The translations under genes were made by a program, and so were the position numbers. Below are positions 43,121 through 51,510 of a stretch of 52,075 nt of DNA, piece after piece. The notes beneath the pieces were generated by a model, which did no database searches, had not been told where the DNA came from, and saw nothing but the letters and a program-made list of their open reading frames with translations. The DNA comes from Hyphomicrobiaceae bacterium (lineage in GTDB: Bacteria; Pseudomonadota; Alphaproteobacteria; Rhizobiales; Hyphomicrobiaceae): NCBI GenBank assembly GCA_025351355.1, contig JANXWC010000057.1, forward strand, positions 1 through 52,075, given 5' to 3'. Position 1 is the stretch's first letter. The number at the start of each line of letters is the position of its first letter.

Positions 43121-44149
43121 TTAAATTTTCGCGGTCGCGGCTTCGGTTGGATCCGGTGATTCCCAAGTGAATACAATAGGCGTAAACGGAGGAACGGGAG
43201 TATCGGTCTTTATAGTATTGGTCTTTCCATTGGAAACCTCCAGCATCGGTCGTGTCGCATATTTCGGATGCAGCGCTCGCGTCCCCAGCCATAGTCCCTC
43301 GGCGGCGTTTACAGTAACTTGAAGACCTTGACCGGGTTCTTTTTGAACGTAGATCAGAGTATCGCTCGGTGATCGGGGCGCCCGAACTCTGATGTATACA
43401 CGGACGTGTGCTCCTTTTGACAAAAGCAGCTCGTGCTTCAATACGTAGTGATGCTGTGAATTTGGTTCCGCTTTTGCCTTCTCAAGTTGTTCCGGGGATA
43501 AAGGTTTGTCGTCAATTTCAAAATCTAAAACGTTTACAAATTCACTCCCGTAATCTTTCCCCAAGAGATTTATGTGCATCCCCGCAGAGAAGTTAACCGG
43601 ATCGTTCGTGATGTTGGCAATTTCATAGCTTATGGATAGCTCTGACATAATGAATTTTTCTATCGAAATTTCTTTCCTCTCGTTTGCAGTCGGATTGTGT
43701 ATCGATAAGCTGATGTGCGATTCGTTGCGCATGACGAGACTGCTCTTTATGGAGTCCCTCAAGTATTCATGCCAACCGTCCGGTAGCTCCCGCTTGAAAT
43801 ACGATTCGAGTGTTTTGTTGGAAATGTCGTGCATCAAATCGCCAGAGTAAAGAGAGAAGCGTTCGAAAGTTTTTGCAATTTCCTCCTTTGCGTTTTGCTC
43901 GACAGCTAGCGCGATACCGCAGGCAACGACAAAAGCAATGCCTAGGTCGCGCGAAAGTTCGTGGGCAAGTGTCTGCGGCCAGTCGTTCGTGACTTCGGCA
44001 GCGTGAATTGTGGGTTTTAAAAGAATCGCGATAATAATAAGTGCTAAACCCCAACCCAGCAATTTTATTGAAGTTCCCAAAAAATAACGACCAACGGCAG
44101 TTGCGTTAATATTTCGCTCAATGTTCTTATTCATGGATATTGGACTCAT
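43121..44149 (-). CDS. Hypothetical AT-rich protein with two membrane segments
   Basis: About 342 residues, no family recognised. After a short N-terminus there are two hydrophobic segments (about residues 24-45 and 66-86), joined by a short loop; the remaining 250 residues are soluble and probably cytoplasmic. The segment after the second helix, EQNAKEEIAKTFERF, starts a helical stalk. The C-terminal half looks beta-rich. Base composition and codon use are clearly more AT-rich than every neighbour, which suggests recent acquisition. No toxin, nuclease or defence motif is visible. Start: ATG 44149 is chosen over an in-frame TTG at 44182 and an ATG at 44134. Confidence 0.72.
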   Translation of the reverse strand: MSPISMNKNIERNINATAVGRYFLGTSIKLLGWGLALIIIAILLKPTIHAAEVTNDWPQTLAHELSRDLGIAFVVACGIALAVEQNAKEEIAKTFERFSLYSGDLMHDISNKTLESYFKRELPDGWHEYLRDSIKSSLVMRNESHISLSIHNPTANERKEISIEKFIMSELSISYEIANITNDPVNFSAGMHINLLGKDYGSEFVNVLDFEIDDKPLSPEQLEKAKAEPNSQHHYVLKHELLLSKGAHVRVYIRVRAPRSPSDTLIYVQKEPGQGLQVTVNAAEGLWLGTRALHPKYATRPMLEVSNGKTNTIKTDTPVPPFTPIVFTWESPDPTEAATAKI

Positions 44150-44304
44150 CGAGGTTTTTAAATATTGTTTTTGATATGTCAAGCAACACGCTAGCCTGCG
44201 AGGCTACACTTTTGGATGCAGACGGTCCAGCCACGATGGTTATGCTGGTTGCGCGTGTTCGAGGCGTGGATGGAGCATGAGCGGCTGAGCGTCATTTGCC
44301 GCCG

Positions 44305-45279
44305 TTATTGCTCAATCCTGTATCCCGTTTCCTTGATGATCGGGCCCCACAACGCGGTGGCGTCGGTCATGGCGGTTGCAAGTTGGCCGGGCGTGCCTCC
44401 GGCGGCGACGAGGCCAAGCAATTTCAAGCGCTGCTTGGCGTCGTCTTTCGCGAGCATTTGCACGGCTGCAGAGTTGAGGCGGGCGATGGTGTCGGGCGGC
44501 GTGCCGGCCGGCGCCCACAACGCATACCAGGCGTCGCCGACGAGATCGATTGCGCTTTCGCGCAGGGTCGGCACGTCCGGTGCGAAGGGCGAGCGCTGGT
44601 TGCCTGTGGTGGCGAGAATGCGCAGATTGCCGGCGCGATGCTGCTGCAGGCAATCGGCTGACGTGGTCACGACGATGGGGATCTGGCCGCTGATCACATC
44701 GTTCACGGCGGGCACGCTGCCGCGATAGACGACGCGGACCATATCGACGCCGATCAGTTTCGACAGGCGGACGCCGGTGAAGTGCGGGATGGTGCCGGCG
44801 CCGGGGATGCCATAGCTGGCTTTGCTCGGATTGGCTCTGATCCAAGCGACCAGTTCGCTCATCGTTTTAACACCGATGGTGTTGGCAACGGCGATCGCGA
44901 AATCGTAACTCGCCAATTGCGCAATGGGCGCGAAGTCGGTGGTCGGATCGAAGCCGGGGTTTGCGTGCACCATGTGCATCAACCACATGGTGGGGCCGGT
45001 GGTGACGAGCAGCGTGCTGCCGTCGGCGGTGGCGTTCTTGACGAAGTTGATGCCGAGCCGACCGTCGGCGCCGGTGCGGTTATCGACGATGGCGGGGCGA
45101 TCGAGCACGCTGGCGATGCTGTCGGCGACCATGCGACTGACCGCATCGCCGGGGCCACCGGGCGAAAACGGGAAGACGATTTTTATCGTGCCACTGGGCG
45201 TTTGAGCGGAGGTTCTTGTGCCGAGGGCGGCTGCGCCAAGTGCGCCGAAGCCCAACGAAAGCATGGCGCGGCGATGCAT
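44305..45279 (-). CDS. Tripartite tricarboxylate transporter-type binding protein (Bug family)
   Basis: 324 residues. A twin-arginine-like signal (MHRRAMLSLGFGALGAAAL) is followed by the Bug start TIKIVFPFSPGGPGDAVSRM, then the ligand loop DNRTGADGRLGINFVK. These are typical of Bug/TctC periplasmic receptors, which bind carboxylates or aromatic acids for TctAB transporters. No tctA or tctB is adjacent, the usual situation for the large Bug families. The next gene upstream on the same strand is an SDR, 33 bases away, so they are probably co-transcribed. Confidence 0.88.
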   Translation of the reverse strand: MHRRAMLSLGFGALGAAALGTRTSAQTPSGTIKIVFPFSPGGPGDAVSRMVADSIASVLDRPAIVDNRTGADGRLGINFVKNATADGSTLLVTTGPTMWLMHMVHANPGFDPTTDFAPIAQLASYDFAIAVANTIGVKTMSELVAWIRANPSKASYGIPGAGTIPHFTGVRLSKLIGVDMVRVVYRGSVPAVNDVISGQIPIVVTTSADCLQQHRAGNLRILATTGNQRSPFAPDVPTLRESAIDLVGDAWYALWAPAGTPPDTIARLNSAAVQMLAKDDAKQRLKLLGLVAAGGTPGQLATAMTDATALWGPIIKETGYRIEQ

Positions 45280-45312
45280 AATGGTAGCCTCGGGCTGCGG
45301 TGGCAGATGTGT

Positions 45313-46311
45313 TTACTTTTTAACGGCGGGCGGCGTTGGTGGGCCGCCGAGGCGCCAGCCGACTTCGGTGGCGAGCGTTTGGAAAAATTCGGGTTCGTAG
45401 GCGCCTTCCGGATTTTGCCGGACCATGGCATCGAGTGTGTCGGCATCGCGGCCGACGAGGATGCGCCAGCGATCGGCCTTGACGCCATCGAGGATGACGG
45501 TGGCGGCGGCGGCGGCGGTCATCGGCGCGTCGGCTTCGAAGCTGCGCTCGCGTTCGACAGCGAGGCGCTGGGTGTCGGCGTCGGACAGGTTGGCCGCAGC
45601 GGGATTGATGCCGGCCATGCGCGCGCGGGCGCGGGCGATTTCGGTGGGTGTGAGCACATCAGTAGTGTTGCCGGTGTGCAGCTTGCGCGAGTTGGCGGCG
45701 ATGCCGGTGCCGATGTGGCCGGGCATGACGACGGAGCACTTGACGTGCGGCGCGGTCAGGCGGAGATCGGTGACGAGCGCCTCGGTGAAGCCTTTGACGG
45801 CGAATTTGGCGGCGCTATAAGCAGAATGCGGAATGCCTGGCCCGACGGACGCCCAGAAGCCGTTGACGCTGGAGGTGTTGACGAGATGGCCGGCGTCGGC
45901 GTGGACCAGCATGGGCATGAAGGCGCGACTGCAATTGTAGACGCCGCCCCAGCAGACGTTGAAGGTTTTTTCCCAGCCCTTGCGGTCGTCGGTGACGAAG
46001 CTGCCGCCGCCGCCGATGCCGGCGTTGTTGAACAGCAGGTGGATCTTGTCGGTTGAGTGCTGTTTGGCGACTTCGTCGCGGAAGCGGGTGACCTGCGCCT
46101 CGTCGGAGACGTCGGCTGTGTGAATGGTGAGCCGCGTGCCTTGCGGCCGACTGTCGGTATCGCAGAGGCGTTTGGATTCTTCGAGTGCGGATTGTGAAAC
46201 ATCGCAGGTGGCGACGTGGCAACCTTCGGCGAGCAATTGGCGAACGAGTTCGCGCCCCATGCCGTAACCACCGCCGGTGACGACGGCGATACGTGAATTG
46301 AAATCTTTCAT
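45313..46311 (-). CDS. SDR family oxidoreductase
   Basis: 332 residues, longer than the usual 250 by a C-terminal extension after about residue 225. Cofactor motif TGGGYGMG (about residues 12-19), NNAG near 88, catalytic Ser in NTSSVNGF and Tyr-x3-Lys in YSAAKFA. The extension holds an Ala-rich helical part and ends PPTPPAVKK. The ATG at 46311 is the family start; the frame extends upstream to 46374 without family residues. Together with the Bug-type receptor downstream it may act on an imported acid (inference). Substrate unknown. Confidence 0.87.
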   Translation of the reverse strand: MKDFNSRIAVVTGGGYGMGRELVRQLLAEGCHVATCDVSQSALEESKRLCDTDSRPQGTRLTIHTADVSDEAQVTRFRDEVAKQHSTDKIHLLFNNAGIGGGGSFVTDDRKGWEKTFNVCWGGVYNCSRAFMPMLVHADAGHLVNTSSVNGFWASVGPGIPHSAYSAAKFAVKGFTEALVTDLRLTAPHVKCSVVMPGHIGTGIAANSRKLHTGNTTDVLTPTEIARARARMAGINPAAANLSDADTQRLAVERERSFEADAPMTAAAAATVILDGVKADRWRILVGRDADTLDAMVRQNPEGAYEPEFFQTLATEVGWRLGGPPTPPAVKK

Positions 46312-46599
46312 GGCGAGGTCGTCTCCGAATACAAACTGTACCGAGAGTGTGGCGTGCTTGGTTCGGGTGGTCAATGCTCGCTGTTGATCGATGCTGGCTG
46401 TTGATCGAGAAGGTCCAGTTTGATCGCCGGGGCCGCCCGAACCTTTCTAAGGCGAGATAAAATCATCTCAGTTCGATGGCGACAAGCGCTACACCTGTTG
46501 CACGCCGCTTTACAAAGCAGGGATAGGCGAGAAAGGTGATGACACCATTGATCACGCTGCGTAGCATTCAACGTGGCTGGCCATGACGGGAGAATTTTG

Positions 46600-47052
46600 A
46601 TGCGCATTTTGATGGGTTGGAATGTAGGCGGATTTCGCATGGCAGCGCCGGTGATGTTGGGTTTGATGTTACCGTCGGAAGTGCGCAGTGATGGCGCGCT
46701 GGCGATCGGGATGAGTGGCGATATCGCCAAAGATGGATTAGCTTTCGGGCGGAGTTGGAATTATCCGGATCGCGCGGATGCGGAAAAAAGAGCGTTGGAA
46801 CAATGCCGGAGTTTCGAGGATGCACCACAACGCACGCGCGACATGTGCCGGTTGCTTGCGACATTCAAAGACGAATGCATTGCCATCGTGATCGATCCGA
46901 AAGCGGGAACGCCGGGATTCGGTTGGGCGGTGGCCGGCAACTCGAAGACTGCGCAGGAACGCGCGATGGCCGCCTGCAAGGCGACCGCCGGTAAAAGTCG
47001 CGAAAAATTCTGTGAACCCGATCAGGTCAAATGCGACGGCAGTTCTAAATAA
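46600..47052 (+). CDS. DUF4189 domain protein, secreted
   Basis: This 150-residue protein has a hydrophobic N-terminal signal (about residues 14-28, AAPVMLGLMLPSEV) and then a DUF4189-like domain: GALAIG, a DAEKRALEQC helix, CRLLATFKDECIAIVID and a second AMAACKATAG helix. Six cysteines are spaced as expected for disulfides in an exported protein. Function of the family is not established. A GGGAG site precedes the ATG at 46600; a GTG at 46573 is a less likely start. It is convergent with rsmD (14 bases between the stops). Confidence 0.75.
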   Translation: MRILMGWNVGGFRMAAPVMLGLMLPSEVRSDGALAIGMSGDIAKDGLAFGRSWNYPDRADAEKRALEQCRSFEDAPQRTRDMCRLLATFKDECIAIVIDPKAGTPGFGWAVAGNSKTAQERAMAACKATAGKSREKFCEPDQVKCDGSSK

Positions 47053-47066
47053 TTGCCGCGTTTGCT

Positions 47067-47624
47067 TCAAGCGAACCGGGCAAAAACGGCCTGCGTGTCA
47101 CCCCAAGTGCGGGTCTCGAGATGGGTGAAGCCTGCGGGAATTTCTACGGCTGCGCCGACGCGCTCTTCGACGACAGCAACTGCGTTGGGCAGCAGCCAGC
47201 CGCCCGCAGCAGCTGAAGCAAGTGCCTTGGGGCCGAGGCCGCAATCATAGGGCGGATCGGCGAACATGAGTGCGTAGCCGGCGTATTTGCCGGCGGGGCC
47301 AAGGTCGGTGGCGTCGCGGCGGAAGATCTTGGTGACGCCGGTGAGGCCGAGGTTGTCGACATTTTCGCGAATGGTGCCGCGTGCGGATGCCTCCTCCTCG
47401 ACGAACATGCAGAAGTTGGCGCCGCGCGATAGCGCCTCGATCCCGAGTGCGCCGGTGCCGGCAAAAAGATCGAGAACCTTGATGTCTTCTAGGCTGAAAT
47501 TGGCGATGCCGTGCGCGAGGATGTTGAACACGGCCTCGCGCACACGGTCAGACGTAGGGCGAGTTATCGTACTTTGCGGGGCTGCAAGCGTACGTCCGCG
47601 AAATTTCCCTCCGACAATGCGCAT
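47067..47624 (-). CDS. rsmD: 16S rRNA (guanine(966)-N(2))-methyltransferase
   Basis: 185 residues. It starts at ATG 47624 with MRIVGGKFRGRTLAAP, the family N-terminus. The SAM-binding motif is DLFAGTGALGIEALSRGA (about residues 48-65) and the catalytic motif is DPPY in FADPPYDCGL (about residues 124-133), with the N-terminal TRPTSDRVREAVFNIL block. It methylates G966 of 16S rRNA in the small ribosomal subunit. It lies downstream of the RluB-type gene on the same strand, 128 bases away, a common pairing in this order. Confidence 0.94.
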   Translation of the reverse strand: MRIVGGKFRGRTLAAPQSTITRPTSDRVREAVFNILAHGIANFSLEDIKVLDLFAGTGALGIEALSRGANFCMFVEEEASARGTIRENVDNLGLTGVTKIFRRDATDLGPAGKYAGYALMFADPPYDCGLGPKALASAAAGGWLLPNAVAVVEERVGAAVEIPAGFTHLETRTWGDTQAVFARFA

Positions 47625-47752
47625 GGGGTGAATGATCCGTGTGAGTGGAAGTGAGTTGTTGCGCAAATGGTGCTGCCGCCCCAATCCCCGCTCGAGAGGT
47701 GACACCTCGATCTTCCCTCTGTTTTGTTTGTCCGAATAGGGTTGCGCCGTGG

Positions 47753-48892
47753 TCACTTGAATTTGGGTTTTGGGCGCTTAGCCGTTTCTGCGGTTGTTTC
47801 GGGTGGCGGTTCGAGACGGAATTGCTTGGTCAGTTCGGGGCCCAGCTGGTCGGCCAAGACGCGGCGCCGGATGCTGTCGGCTTTGCCTTCCTCGAGGTCG
47901 AGCAACTGGAAGGGGCCGAATGAAATGCGGATCAGGCGGTTCACGACGAGATCGAGGCTGGCGAGGATGTTGCGGACTTCGCGGTTCTTGCCCTCGCGCA
48001 GGCCGAGGGTCAGCCAACTGTTGCGGCCCTGCGTGGTGTCGAGCGTGGCTTCGATCGGGCCGTAGCGGACACCCTCGATCTCGATGCCGTCCTTGAGGGC
48101 GTCAAGTTGCGCCTGGGTGATCGAGCCGTGTGCGCGGACGCGATATTTGCGCAACCAGCCGGTTGCCGGCAATTCCAAGTGGCGGGCAAGCTCGCCGTCG
48201 TTGGTGAGGAGCAACAAGCCCTCGGTATTGAAATCGAGGCGGCCGATGGAGACGACGCGCGGCAAATCAGGTGGCAGGTGGTCGAACACCGTGGGGCGGC
48301 CTTCGGGGTCCTTGTGGGTGGTGACAAGGCCGCGCGGCTTGTGGTAGCGCCAGAGCCGGACCGGTTCGGCATCGGGCATAGGTTCACCGTCGACGACAAT
48401 CCGGTCGCGGGGGCCGACGTCGAGCGCGGGCGAGGCGATCTTGCTGCCGTTGACGGTGACGCGGCCGTCTTCGATCCAGCGTTCAGCTTCGCGGCGCGAA
48501 CACAAACCGGCGCGGGCCATGGCCTTGGCGATGCGCATGGTTTCGATCGGCCGACCGGACGCCACAGGTTTGGGCGGACCGCTGTAGGGCTTGCGTTTGG
48601 ATGTCGGATCGGACGCGGCAGCGCTGGCGATACCGGCTATGTTGGATCCTGTCGCCGGCTTCGGCAATGCGTTGGGACGGACGCGTTTGGTCCAGCGCTT
48701 GCCGCCGTCACGCGTGTCCTTGTCGCGTTTGCCATCGCCGGATTTACTGCCATCCTTGCTGGCGATGGATCCGCGGGCTTCGGGAAAGTTGGCGTCGAGG
48801 CGGCTATGGCGTTTGCGTCCAGGCTGTTGCGGTGCGCCCTTGCCGGCGGGCAGCGGCTTGCCGCGTCGTTGACCAAATGTCGGTTTGCGCAT
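47753..48892 (-). CDS. Ribosomal large-subunit pseudouridine synthase, RsuA/RluB/RluE/RluF family
   Basis: 379 residues. An N-terminal basic, low-complexity region of about 110 residues (rich in Lys, Arg, Gly, Pro) precedes an S4 RNA-binding domain (about 117-165: RIAKAMARAGLCSRREAERWI) and the catalytic domain with GRLDFNTEG, in which Asp220 is the nucleophile. RluB, which modifies U2605 of 23S rRNA, is the most likely identity in this context, but RsuA/RluE cannot be excluded. The ATG at 48892 is used; the upstream frame to 49153 overlaps tadA and is a shadow. It is divergent from tadA. Confidence 0.9.
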   Translation of the reverse strand: MRKPTFGQRRGKPLPAGKGAPQQPGRKRHSRLDANFPEARGSIASKDGSKSGDGKRDKDTRDGGKRWTKRVRPNALPKPATGSNIAGIASAAASDPTSKRKPYSGPPKPVASGRPIETMRIAKAMARAGLCSRREAERWIEDGRVTVNGSKIASPALDVGPRDRIVVDGEPMPDAEPVRLWRYHKPRGLVTTHKDPEGRPTVFDHLPPDLPRVVSIGRLDFNTEGLLLLTNDGELARHLELPATGWLRKYRVRAHGSITQAQLDALKDGIEIEGVRYGPIEATLDTTQGRNSWLTLGLREGKNREVRNILASLDLVVNRLIRISFGPFQLLDLEEGKADSIRRRVLADQLGPELTKQFRLEPPPETTAETAKRPKPKFK

Positions 48893-48985
48893 GTTACTAC
48901 CGGTTGAAAGCGGCGTCACTTTTTCCTTCTCCCGCGCGTGGAGCAAGATGCACAGGGAGGAGGGAAAAAATTGCAGGACGTGCTT

Positions 48986-49447
48986 ATGACACCGGTCAGG
49001 CGGCAAAGCTACATGGAGTTGGCGCTGGTCGAGGCGCGGGCCGCAGAGGCGCGCGGCGAGGTGCCGATCGGGGCCGTCATTGTGGCGGCTGACGGAGCGG
49101 TTATAGCGCGCGCCGGCAATCGCACCCGGGAGTTGCCGGACCCGACTGCGCACGCCGAAATCGTCGCCATCCGTTCAGCCTGTACGGCGCTTGGAGCAGA
49201 GCGGCTTGAAGGATGCGATCTGTATGTAACACTGGAGCCGTGCCCGATGTGTGCAGCGGCCATCTCGTTCGCGCGCATCCGGCGGTTGTATTTTGGCGCC
49301 GGTGATCCCAAGAGCGGCGGCGTCGAACACGGCGCACGCATCTTCAACCAGCCGACTTGCCACCACGCGCCCGAGATTTACGGGGGGCTTTGCGAGACGG
49401 AGGCGGCGCTTTTGTTGCGGACGTTTTTTGCGCAGCGACGCGTTTGA
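48986..49447 (+). CDS. tadA: tRNA-specific adenosine deaminase
   Basis: 153 residues. It deaminates A34 of tRNA-Arg(ACG) to inosine. Zinc ligands and the catalytic Glu are visible: His56 and Glu58 in AHAEIVA, Cys86 and Cys89 in LEPCPMCAAA. The late segment LYFGAGDPKSGGVEHG and a C-terminal helix are as in TadA. The ATG at 48986 gives MTPVRRQSYMELAL. It is divergent from the RluB-type gene. Its last 104 bases overlap the 3' end of the HExxH protein gene on the other strand. Confidence 0.94.
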   Translation: MTPVRRQSYMELALVEARAAEARGEVPIGAVIVAADGAVIARAGNRTRELPDPTAHAEIVAIRSACTALGAERLEGCDLYVTLEPCPMCAAAISFARIRRLYFGAGDPKSGGVEHGARIFNQPTCHHAPEIYGGLCETEAALLLRTFFAQRRV

Positions 49448-50150
49448 TCGGTGGCAATTTTGGCCTTTGACGCTTTCCCGTCGGTTTGAGCAGTTCGGCG
49501 GCCGGCCGCTTAGTTAGTTCGGCCGCCGGCCGCATGGGCAAAATGCCGTGCTGCTCAAAAAGCGCGCGCAAGGCCTCCCAATCGCGCACCACCGTGCGAT
49601 AGATCCAGCGATAACCGTAGTTGGTTTCAGCCAAGGCTGCGGCACGATCCCAGCCAATGAATTCGCTGGTGGCGTTCAGCTCCAGCCAGCAAACAACCAG
49701 GTGCACATACGTCTGCTCGTAGTTGCGCGCACCGTCCGGAAGGCGCGTTGGCGCCTTGGGATACCGGCGCACCAACTCGTCGAAGAACGGCGCGACGGGA
49801 TCGTGATCGGGGCCGCCGAGCCGCGACAAATACCAATGCATCTGCTCGTGCAAGTAGGTGGCGAGCAGGTGATCCTCGCTCTCGGTGAAGCGAGTGCCAA
49901 GGGTCAGAATCGGATGACTGTGGGTCGCACTTGCGGGCACGATGCGGATGTGGCGCGTATATTCAAATCGCTCCAGGTCTTGATGGCGTCCGCGCAAGGC
50001 GATGAGCCACGCCCGCACACGATTGGCCGCGCGCAGTGCTTCATCAAGATCGACGTCAATGCGAAATCCGTCCGGTTCTGTTGATGTGGCCTGCGCCAGA
50101 TCCGGAAATTGCAATTTCGCCGGGCGCCGCTTTGCCCCAGCCCTTGCCAT
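49344..50150 (-). CDS. Putative metallopeptidase-like protein with HExxH motif
   Basis: This 268-residue protein has a possible zinc-binding motif HEQMH at residues 101-105 (ATYLHEQMHWYLSR). No signal peptide or membrane segment. Residues about 1-200 look globular. The C-terminus repeats RPAAELTK/RPAAELLK and then turns into a Lys/Arg/Pro/Ala-rich tail of about 40 residues that is encoded antisense to the end of tadA. I do not recognise a family. The motif suggests a gluzincin-like hydrolase, but a third metal ligand was not identified with confidence. Confidence 0.65.
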   Translation of the reverse strand: MARAGAKRRPAKLQFPDLAQATSTEPDGFRIDVDLDEALRAANRVRAWLIALRGRHQDLERFEYTRHIRIVPASATHSHPILTLGTRFTESEDHLLATYLHEQMHWYLSRLGGPDHDPVAPFFDELVRRYPKAPTRLPDGARNYEQTYVHLVVCWLELNATSEFIGWDRAAALAETNYGYRWIYRTVVRDWEALRALFEQHGILPMRPAAELTKRPAAELLKPTGKRQRPKLPPIKRVAAQKTSATKAPPPSRKAPRKSRARGGKSAG

Positions 50151-50251
50151 TCAATCAGCCCTTCCAAGTGAGCCTTCTCATACTGAAGATTGGCCCGATG
50201 GAAACGACAAAAATTTCGCGACTGTGGACAAACTTTTTTATGTGTTTGGAA

Positions 50252-51184
50252 TCAAGGCTGCGGCGTAATCGGCGTGCTGCGCATGATGCGTTCGAGGTGG
50301 CGTTTGAGTTGATCTTTGATTGGAATGGACGCGGCCAACACCTCGCGCCACTTGTGGAAATCGATCACATTGAAAGCATCGACGGGGCATTCGATGAGGA
50401 TGTCGGGTCGACCAGCCTTGAGTTTTTCGCGCACGATGGAGCGCTGCAAGATCTGTGCGGAAGCGGCGAGTACTTCCGTCGCCGAAGGTGCGGTTGGCGG
50501 CTGGGCGGATTTTTGCGGGCCTGCCAGCGCCGGCCTGGCATCCGGTGCACCGCCGGAGACATCGATTGCTACGGTTATGCGTGCCGACCCGTCGGTATGA
50601 ATGGGAAAGACGTCGAACGGCAGCGGATTGACGAAGCCGCCGTCGACCATGGCGCGGCCGTCGATCATCACGGGAGCGAACACGACGGGCAGCGCCATGC
50701 TGGCCGCGACCGCCGTGCGCAGGTCGCCTGACGCATGGACGACTTCGTTTTGACTGTAGAAATCGCACGTCACGGTCTGCAATGGAATTTTCAGGTCCTC
50801 GAAGGAGCGGGGTATGCCGCTCGGCAAAATTGCATCGAGCAGAATGCCGGCATCGAGCAGTGCATTGCGCAGCGGGATGAGGCTCATCAGTTTGCTGATC
50901 GGCGTGGCACGCGCGGCAAAGACCTGGCGGACGAGGTCGACACGTTGGCTCAACACCTCTTCGGTGTGGGCGCGAATGACGCGCGCCGACATGCCAGATG
51001 CGTAGGCCGCGCCAAACACGGCGCCGATCGACGTGCCGGCAATGCAGCTTGGTCTGACGCCGAGTTCGTCGAACACTTCGAGCGCCGGTAGGTGTGCCAA
51101 GCCGCGCGCGCCGCCGCCGCCGAGGGCAAGCGCGATGTTGCAGGATGTTCTGACAAGAGATGTGGAGGGCGGATGAATAGGCAT
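50252..51184 (-). CDS. Patatin-like phospholipase family protein
   Basis: 310 residues. The patatin core is complete: oxyanion loop GGGGARG at residues 22-28, nucleophile Ser52 in GTSIG, and the dyad Asp181 in DGGFVNPLP. It probably hydrolyses acyl esters of phospholipids; it has no signal peptide. The ATG at 51184 places the glycine-rich loop near the N-terminus as in short bacterial patatins (RssA/YchK-like); the frame reaches back to 51274 through a repeat and that part is rejected. A second frame on the same strand over the same bases is a shadow. Confidence 0.9.
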   Translation of the reverse strand: MPIHPPSTSLVRTSCNIALALGGGGARGLAHLPALEVFDELGVRPSCIAGTSIGAVFGAAYASGMSARVIRAHTEEVLSQRVDLVRQVFAARATPISKLMSLIPLRNALLDAGILLDAILPSGIPRSFEDLKIPLQTVTCDFYSQNEVVHASGDLRTAVAASMALPVVFAPVMIDGRAMVDGGFVNPLPFDVFPIHTDGSARITVAIDVSGGAPDARPALAGPQKSAQPPTAPSATEVLAASAQILQRSIVREKLKAGRPDILIECPVDAFNVIDFHKWREVLAASIPIKDQLKRHLERIMRSTPITPQP

Positions 51185-51221
51185 GATCAGCTCGCTTCCT
51201 GCGGCGCGACTGGGGCGCGAG

Positions 51222-51293
51222 TGGGGACAGCCACCAGACAGTGGCGCCGCTGGTGCCATCTCCGCCGATGCCACACATTAGTGGCTGTCCCCA
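51222..51293. repeat. REP-like inverted-repeat element, copy 1
   Basis: TGGGGACAGCCAC at 51222-51234 and its exact complement GTGGCTGTCCCCA at 51281-51293 bracket a 46-bp centre that starts CAGACAGTGGCG. The same element recurs 109 bases on. The GGGGACAGNCAC core resembles palindromes mobilised by REP-associated tyrosine transposases; none is encoded here. Confidence 0.7.
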
Positions 51294-51330
51294 GCTGCCG
51301 GCGCAAGTCGCACGACAATAGCGGCGCGAT

Positions 51331-51403
51331 TGGGGACAGCCACCAGACAGTGGCGCTGGCTATGGCAAACAGCATCGGCACAACAAGTTGGTGGCTGTCC
51401 CCA
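51331..51403. repeat. REP-like inverted-repeat element, copy 2
   Basis: The arms at 51331-51343 and 51391-51403 are identical to those of copy 1, and the left side continues CAGACAGTGGCGC as in copy 1. The centre differs (mixed sequence around GCATCGGCACAACAAG), so the arms, not the middle, are conserved. Both copies end in the same CCCCAGCTG. Confidence 0.7.
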
Positions 51404-51457
51404 GCTGGTCGTGTACGTCTATCGGCGCCCGTCTCGTCTCTACTTCGCGCCACGGCG

Positions 51458-51510
51458 CGAGCGAGGGCTTGCCCTCGCGCTCCCACTGGAGGGACGCGTC
51501 CCTCCAGACC
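51458..51510. repeat. Two-hairpin intergenic repeat, copy 2
   Basis: Hairpin 1 is GCGAGGGC/GCCCTCGC around TT (51461-51478); then the shared spacer CGCTCCCAC; then a perfect 20-bp palindrome TGGAGGGACG/CGTCCCTCCA (51487-51506). The layout and the CTCCCAC spacer match the copy at 40105-40160, with different stem sequences that have changed on both sides together. Confidence 0.6.

Noticed and set aside
43121-44149. Idea that the AT-rich gene marks a prophage or defence island
   Set aside because: No integrase, transposase, tRNA or known defence gene is adjacent.
44782-46056. 424-codon plus-strand frame opposite the Bug and SDR genes
   Set aside because: Gly/Asp/Ala-rich antisense shadow of two clear genes.
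50238-51278. 346-codon minus-strand frame over the patatin gene
   Set aside because: It is an Arg/His-rich shadow frame; the frame ending at 50252 carries the patatin motifs.
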